Shown here piece after piece: positions 19,439-21,624 of a stretch of 21,624 nt of DNA. The DNA comes from GCA-002688135 sp964536565. GTDB lineage: Bacteria; Patescibacteriota; Patescibacteriia; Magasanikbacterales; GCA-002688135. The stretch is from positions 1 to 21,624 of the forward strand of contig CAZHXK010000014.1 in assembly GCA_964536565.1 (NCBI GenBank). The letters are read 5' to 3'. Each line of letters starts with the position of its first letter. Positions within the stretch are counted from its first letter, which is position 1. The translations under genes were made by a program, and so were the position numbers. Under the pieces are notes generated by a model. The model made no database searches. It was not told the DNA's origin and saw nothing but the letters and a program-made list of their open reading frames with translations.

Positions 19439-20938
19439 ATGTTATCGGTGATCAAAACAGCAACTGTTTCGGGAATCAACGGAGTCATTGTCGACGCGGA
19501 AATTGATATTTCAAAAGGATTCCCCGGATGGTCAGTAGTCGGACTTCCAGACACAAGCGTGAAAGAAGCCAAAGAGCGCATTCGAGCTGCATGCAAAAAC
19601 AGCTCGCTCGAATTCCCTAGCACCTATCGCATCACCGTAAATCTCGCGCCCGCCGATCTACCAAAAGAAGGTACGGGTTTTGATGTCCCTATTGCAGTTG
19701 GATTGCTGCGAAACGCATACAAACTACCAACCCCAGAAGACGACATGCTGTACATTGGCGAATGTGCACTCGATGGATCAATTCGTCCTATTAACGGCGT
19801 ACTGCCCATCGCACTGGCTGCACGAGACGCAGGAATTACAAAACTATGCGTCCCGATCGAAAACGCACAGGAGGCACTCCTCGTCTCTGGGCTAGAAGTA
19901 TATGGATGCTCATCACTCACTGATATTTTCAACCACATCACCGAAAAAAAACTCATTCAGAAATCTCGAAAAAGAAGCATTCCTGAGACAATCGAAGATA
20001 GCACCACAGACTTCGCGGACATTAAAGGACAAACCTTCGCTAAAGAAGCATTAATGATCGCAGCAGCAGGTGGACACAACATTCTTATGTCTGGCCCACC
20101 AGGCTCAGGAAAGACACTCCTAGCGCGTGCATTCCCTTCCATTATGCCAAGCATGACCGAATCCGAATGTCTCGACGTCACACGACTTTATTCTGTATCA
20201 GGACTCACCAAACAAGCTGGTGCTCTCATTACACAACGACCATTCCGCACACCACATCACACATCATCCGCAGTTTCATTGACTGGAGGTGGTCGTATCC
20301 CTAAACCAGGCGAAATTTCGCTCGCACATCACGGATTATTGTTTCTTGATGAATTCCCAGAATTCCCGAGACAAGTTTTAGAAATTTTACGACAGCCACT
20401 TGAAGACGGACATGTAACGATTGCGCGTGCACACGGAACATTCACCTACCCCGCTGAATTCATCTTAGTCGCCGCACAAAACCCGTGCCCATGCGGATAT
20501 GCTGGCGATGAAGAAAAACAATGCTCGTGCTCGGCCGCACAACTACTCAATTACCAAAAGACAGTTTCCGGACCACTACTAGACCGCATCGATTTACGAA
20601 TTGATGTAAGACGAATTCCATTCGATACACTTCACTCGCAAACATCAGCAGAATCATCTGAGGACATCCGAGAGAAAGTTGAACGTGCCCGAAAAAAAGC
20701 TCACACCAGAGTTACCGATACAAACAATGCACGAATGAGCATCTCGGATATTGAAAAGTATTGCGCTATCAATGACGATTCACGAGAACTTCTACGTCAT
20801 GCATACAACCAGCTTCATCTCTCTGGTCGTGCACTCCACCGTACACTTAAAGTAGCCCGCACAATCGCGGATTTAAATGACACAGAACATATTCAAACAG
20901 AACACATCGCACAAGCGCTACAGATGCGCGTACAATAA
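19439..20938 (+). CDS. comM: ComM/YifB family Mg-chelatase-like AAA+ protein
   Basis: ComM is a hexameric helicase that extends strand exchange during natural transformation. The protein has 499 residues, the usual length. Residues 1-170 form the Lon-protease-like N-terminal domain (VSGINGVIVDAEIDISKGFP, NLAPADLPKEGTGFDVPIAV). The AAA+ core has Walker A GPPGSGKT at 219-226 and Walker B LLFLDEFPEF at 300-309. A Cys cluster NPCPCGYAGDEEKQCSCS (C350, C352, C362, C364) precedes GPLLDRIDLRIDV. The C-terminal LSGRALHRTLKVARTIADL is diagnostic. ATG 19439 is used; an ATG at 19435 is out of frame. No SD is seen. It is divergent from the 19371 gene, sharing a palindromic promoter core. Confidence 0.95.
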   Translation: MLSVIKTATVSGINGVIVDAEIDISKGFPGWSVVGLPDTSVKEAKERIRAACKNSSLEFPSTYRITVNLAPADLPKEGTGFDVPIAVGLLRNAYKLPTPEDDMLYIGECALDGSIRPINGVLPIALAARDAGITKLCVPIENAQEALLVSGLEVYGCSSLTDIFNHITEKKLIQKSRKRSIPETIEDSTTDFADIKGQTFAKEALMIAAAGGHNILMSGPPGSGKTLLARAFPSIMPSMTESECLDVTRLYSVSGLTKQAGALITQRPFRTPHHTSSAVSLTGGGRIPKPGEISLAHHGLLFLDEFPEFPRQVLEILRQPLEDGHVTIARAHGTFTYPAEFILVAAQNPCPCGYAGDEEKQCSCSAAQLLNYQKTVSGPLLDRIDLRIDVRRIPFDTLHSQTSAESSEDIREKVERARKKAHTRVTDTNNARMSISDIEKYCAINDDSRELLRHAYNQLHLSGRALHRTLKVARTIADLNDTEHIQTEHIAQALQMRVQ

Positions 20939-20941
20939 GCG

Positions 20942-20996
20942 CTGTCATTCTGAGCGTAGCGCGAGATACGAGCGCGCAGTCGAAGAATCTCGTCGA
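20942..20996. repeat. REP-like palindromic repeat between comM and the GIY-YIG gene
   Basis: The block starts GTCATTCTGAGCG and ends CGAAGAATCTC, with an inner GCGCG...CGCGC stem. Read on the minus strand it is GATTCTTCGACTGCGCGC...GCTCAGAATGAC. The outer ATTCT/AGAAT arms and inner arms form an imperfect palindrome. I recall this type (GATTCTTCG...CTCAGAATGAC) as a REP-like intergenic element scattered in many bacterial genomes, from memory. Only one copy is in this window. Confidence 0.7.
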
Positions 20997-21010
20997 TAGA
21001 TCATCCACAT

Positions 21011-21256
21011 ATGTACCACGTCTACATACTAAAATGTGCCGACAACACTCTTTACACCGGCATCGCAATCGATCTCAACAAACGCATCAACGAACACAAC
21101 ACATCAGATAAAGGATCCAAATACACGCGAGTACGTCGTCCTGTTCAACTTGCATACGTAAAAAAATGTAAGGACAGATCATCTGCATCAAAAGAAGAAT
21201 ACAGAATCAAACAACTCACACGAAATGAAAAGCTGACGCTTATTTCTCAGCAATAA
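21011..21256 (+). CDS. GIY-YIG nuclease family protein (UPF0213/YhbQ type)
   Basis: This 81-residue single-domain protein begins MYHVYILKCADNTLYTGIAI. The V-Y-I and Y-T-G-I pair corresponds to the GIY...YIG motif, followed by DLNKRINEHN (the catalytic-Arg region), GSKYTRVRRPVQLAYV and a C-terminal Glu in KEEYRIKQLTR. Small members of this family are putative structure-specific DNA endonucleases. The ATG at 21011 lies 72 nt after comM; no SD is seen. The stop codon overlaps the T-tract of an opposing terminator. Confidence 0.93.
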   Translation: MYHVYILKCADNTLYTGIAIDLNKRINEHNTSDKGSKYTRVRRPVQLAYVKKCKDRSSASKEEYRIKQLTRNEKLTLISQQ

Positions 21257-21279
21257 AAAAAGACCCTGCCGTAGCAGAG
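21255..21279 (-). terminator. Rho-independent terminator of the 21305-21391 unit
   Basis: On the minus strand CTCTGC-TACG-GCAGGG forms a 6-bp stem with one G-U pair, followed by TC and seven T's. The plus strand has no T-tract here, so it serves the minus strand. Confidence 0.8.
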
Positions 21280-21284
21280 CCTCA

Positions 21285-21313
21285 GGTCACGAACAAACGT
21301 CGTTCTAGTGACC
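21285..21313 (-). other. Hairpin over the stop codon of the 28-residue ORF
   Basis: On the minus strand GGTCAC-TA-GAAC...GTTC-GTGACC forms a 10-bp stem with the bases of the TAG stop in a two-base bulge and a 7-nt loop. It precedes the terminator. Such a structure may protect the 3' end or affect termination. Confidence 0.6.
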
Positions 21314-21391
21314 ACCGTCGCTGATGATGCATCCACCGTCAGTGAGTTGATCATCAATTGGAGTTACGAGCGTCTGTGAAATTCGATGCAT
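21305..21391 (-). CDS. Small peptide (28 residues) in its own transcription unit
   Basis: ATG 21391 opens a frame of 28 codons (MHRISQTLVTPIDD..., ending CIISDGGH) to TAG 21307-21305. It has every part of a gene: a consensus promoter (TTGACA, 17 nt, TAATTT with extended TGA), an SD (GAGGG 8 nt before the ATG), a stop, a hairpin and a strong terminator. The peptide has no membrane segment. Its C-terminal half has two Asp-Gly-Gly units (TDGGCIISDGGH) made by a direct repeat of GACGGTGG. It could be a leader peptide, a signalling or modified peptide, or an mRNA-like small RNA. No known family is recognised. Confidence 0.6.
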   Translation of the reverse strand: MHRISQTLVTPIDDQLTDGGCIISDGGH

Positions 21392-21419
21392 GATGAAATC
21401 CCTCAAAAGTCTTAGCATC

Positions 21420-21448
21420 AAATTATCAAGAATCTACCATTGTGTCAA
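21420..21448 (-). promoter_or_regulatory. Promoter of the small-peptide unit
   Basis: On the minus strand TTGACA (21448-21443), 17 nt, TAATTT (21425-21420) preceded by TGA. Predicted start near 21413, leader about 22 nt. Confidence 0.75.
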
Positions 21449-21466
21449 CAAATCAAGGACTTACCC

Positions 21467-21496
21467 TTGACAAATGACCAAAAAAAATGGTATTCT
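21467..21496 (+). promoter_or_regulatory. Promoter of the gene starting at 21542
   Basis: TTGACA (21467-21472), 18 nt, TATTCT (21491-21496), with TGG before the -10 (extended). It lies back-to-back with the small-peptide promoter; the two TTGACA boxes are 18 nt apart. Confidence 0.7.
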
Positions 21497-21541
21497 CCAC
21501 ACATCATTCTTTCCACTCTCCTTACAACAAGGAGCCAAAAA

Positions 21542-21624
21542 ATGAGCGCGACCGCAAACCTATCCAGGCGCTGGGAAACATACCGCACGCAAGACAACCT
21601 CCGTTTGCTCGGATCAATCACGTG
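21542..21624 (+). CDS. Start of an unknown protein (cut by window edge)
   Basis: ATG 21542 follows a good SD (AAGGAG, 21529-21534, 7 nt away) and a consensus-type promoter. Only 27 codons are visible (MSATANLSRRWETYRTQDNL, then RLLGSIT). It is hydrophilic at first, with no signal peptide, and too short to name. Confidence 0.7.
   Translation, partial: MSATANLSRRWETYRTQDNLRLLGSIT

Noticed and set aside
1..21624. CRISPR arrays, insertion sequences and tRNA genes
   Set aside because: No regularly spaced repeats, no transposase frame and no tRNA-like T-arm (GGTTCGA-type) with acceptor stem was found on reading both strands.

Overview
The window looks like a chromosomal segment of a Patescibacteria (Candidate Phyla Radiation) bacterium. 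Reasons: moderate GC, very short intergenic gaps, a mix of genes with clear Shine-Dalgarno (SD) sites and genes with none, compact single-copy housekeeping genes, small membrane and lipoprotein genes of unknown role, and an ftsK / HTH-membrane protein / recA cluster of a kind I associate with these genomes. This is inference; no rRNA is present to confirm it. TGA and TAG both act as normal stops here (for example TGA in the ATGA overlap of rnhB), so the UGA=Gly code of Gracilibacteria/Absconditabacteria does not apply.

Layout. 1-544 (-): 5' part of galU. 634-1545 (+): CorA-type Mg transporter; it shares an overlapping divergent promoter region with galU. 1708-2469 (+): unknown basic/helical protein with its own promoter and terminator. 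2500-3671 (-): rnhB translationally coupled to a CuA-type cupredoxin lipoprotein. 3686-3826 (-): small transcription unit with a possible 28-codon ORF. 4014-4808 (-): unknown protein with strong promoter and terminator. 5054-9397 (+): ftsK, a RodZ-like HTH/membrane protein, and recA. 9465-10396 (-): two tandem related membrane-anchored proteins, the second interrupted by an in-frame TGA. 10503-14090 (-): P-type cation ATPase followed by trpS. 14163-17028 (-): rpsF-ssb-rpsR-epmA-efp. 17148-19371 (-): small coiled-coil protein, a long acidic protein, and a GrpE-like frame joined to it across an in-frame TAG. 19439-20938 (+): ComM/YifB AAA+ protein. Then a REP-like palindrome, a GIY-YIG protein (+), a small (-) unit coding a possible 28-residue peptide, and the start of an unknown (+) gene.

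How they fit together. The long minus-strand block is mainly translation: S6, SSB and S18, then EF-P and its EpmA-type lysyl-ligase, then TrpRS. The plus-strand ftsK-recA block covers chromosome segregation and recombination, and ComM suggests natural transformation. Many genes have promoters with an extended -10 (TGn-TATAAT-like), and several of these sit so close to the start codon that the mRNAs would be leaderless or nearly so.

The most interesting points are: two in-frame stop codons splitting otherwise continuous reading frames (TGA at 9591-9593, TAG at 17541-17543); two small self-contained transcription units at 3686-3826 and 21255-21448; overlapping back-to-back promoters at galU/corA and at the comM divergent pair; a large hairpin presenting a perfect SD sequence in its loop upstream of recA; and a stand-alone CuA-site lipoprotein. 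No CRISPR array, insertion sequence or tRNA was seen.
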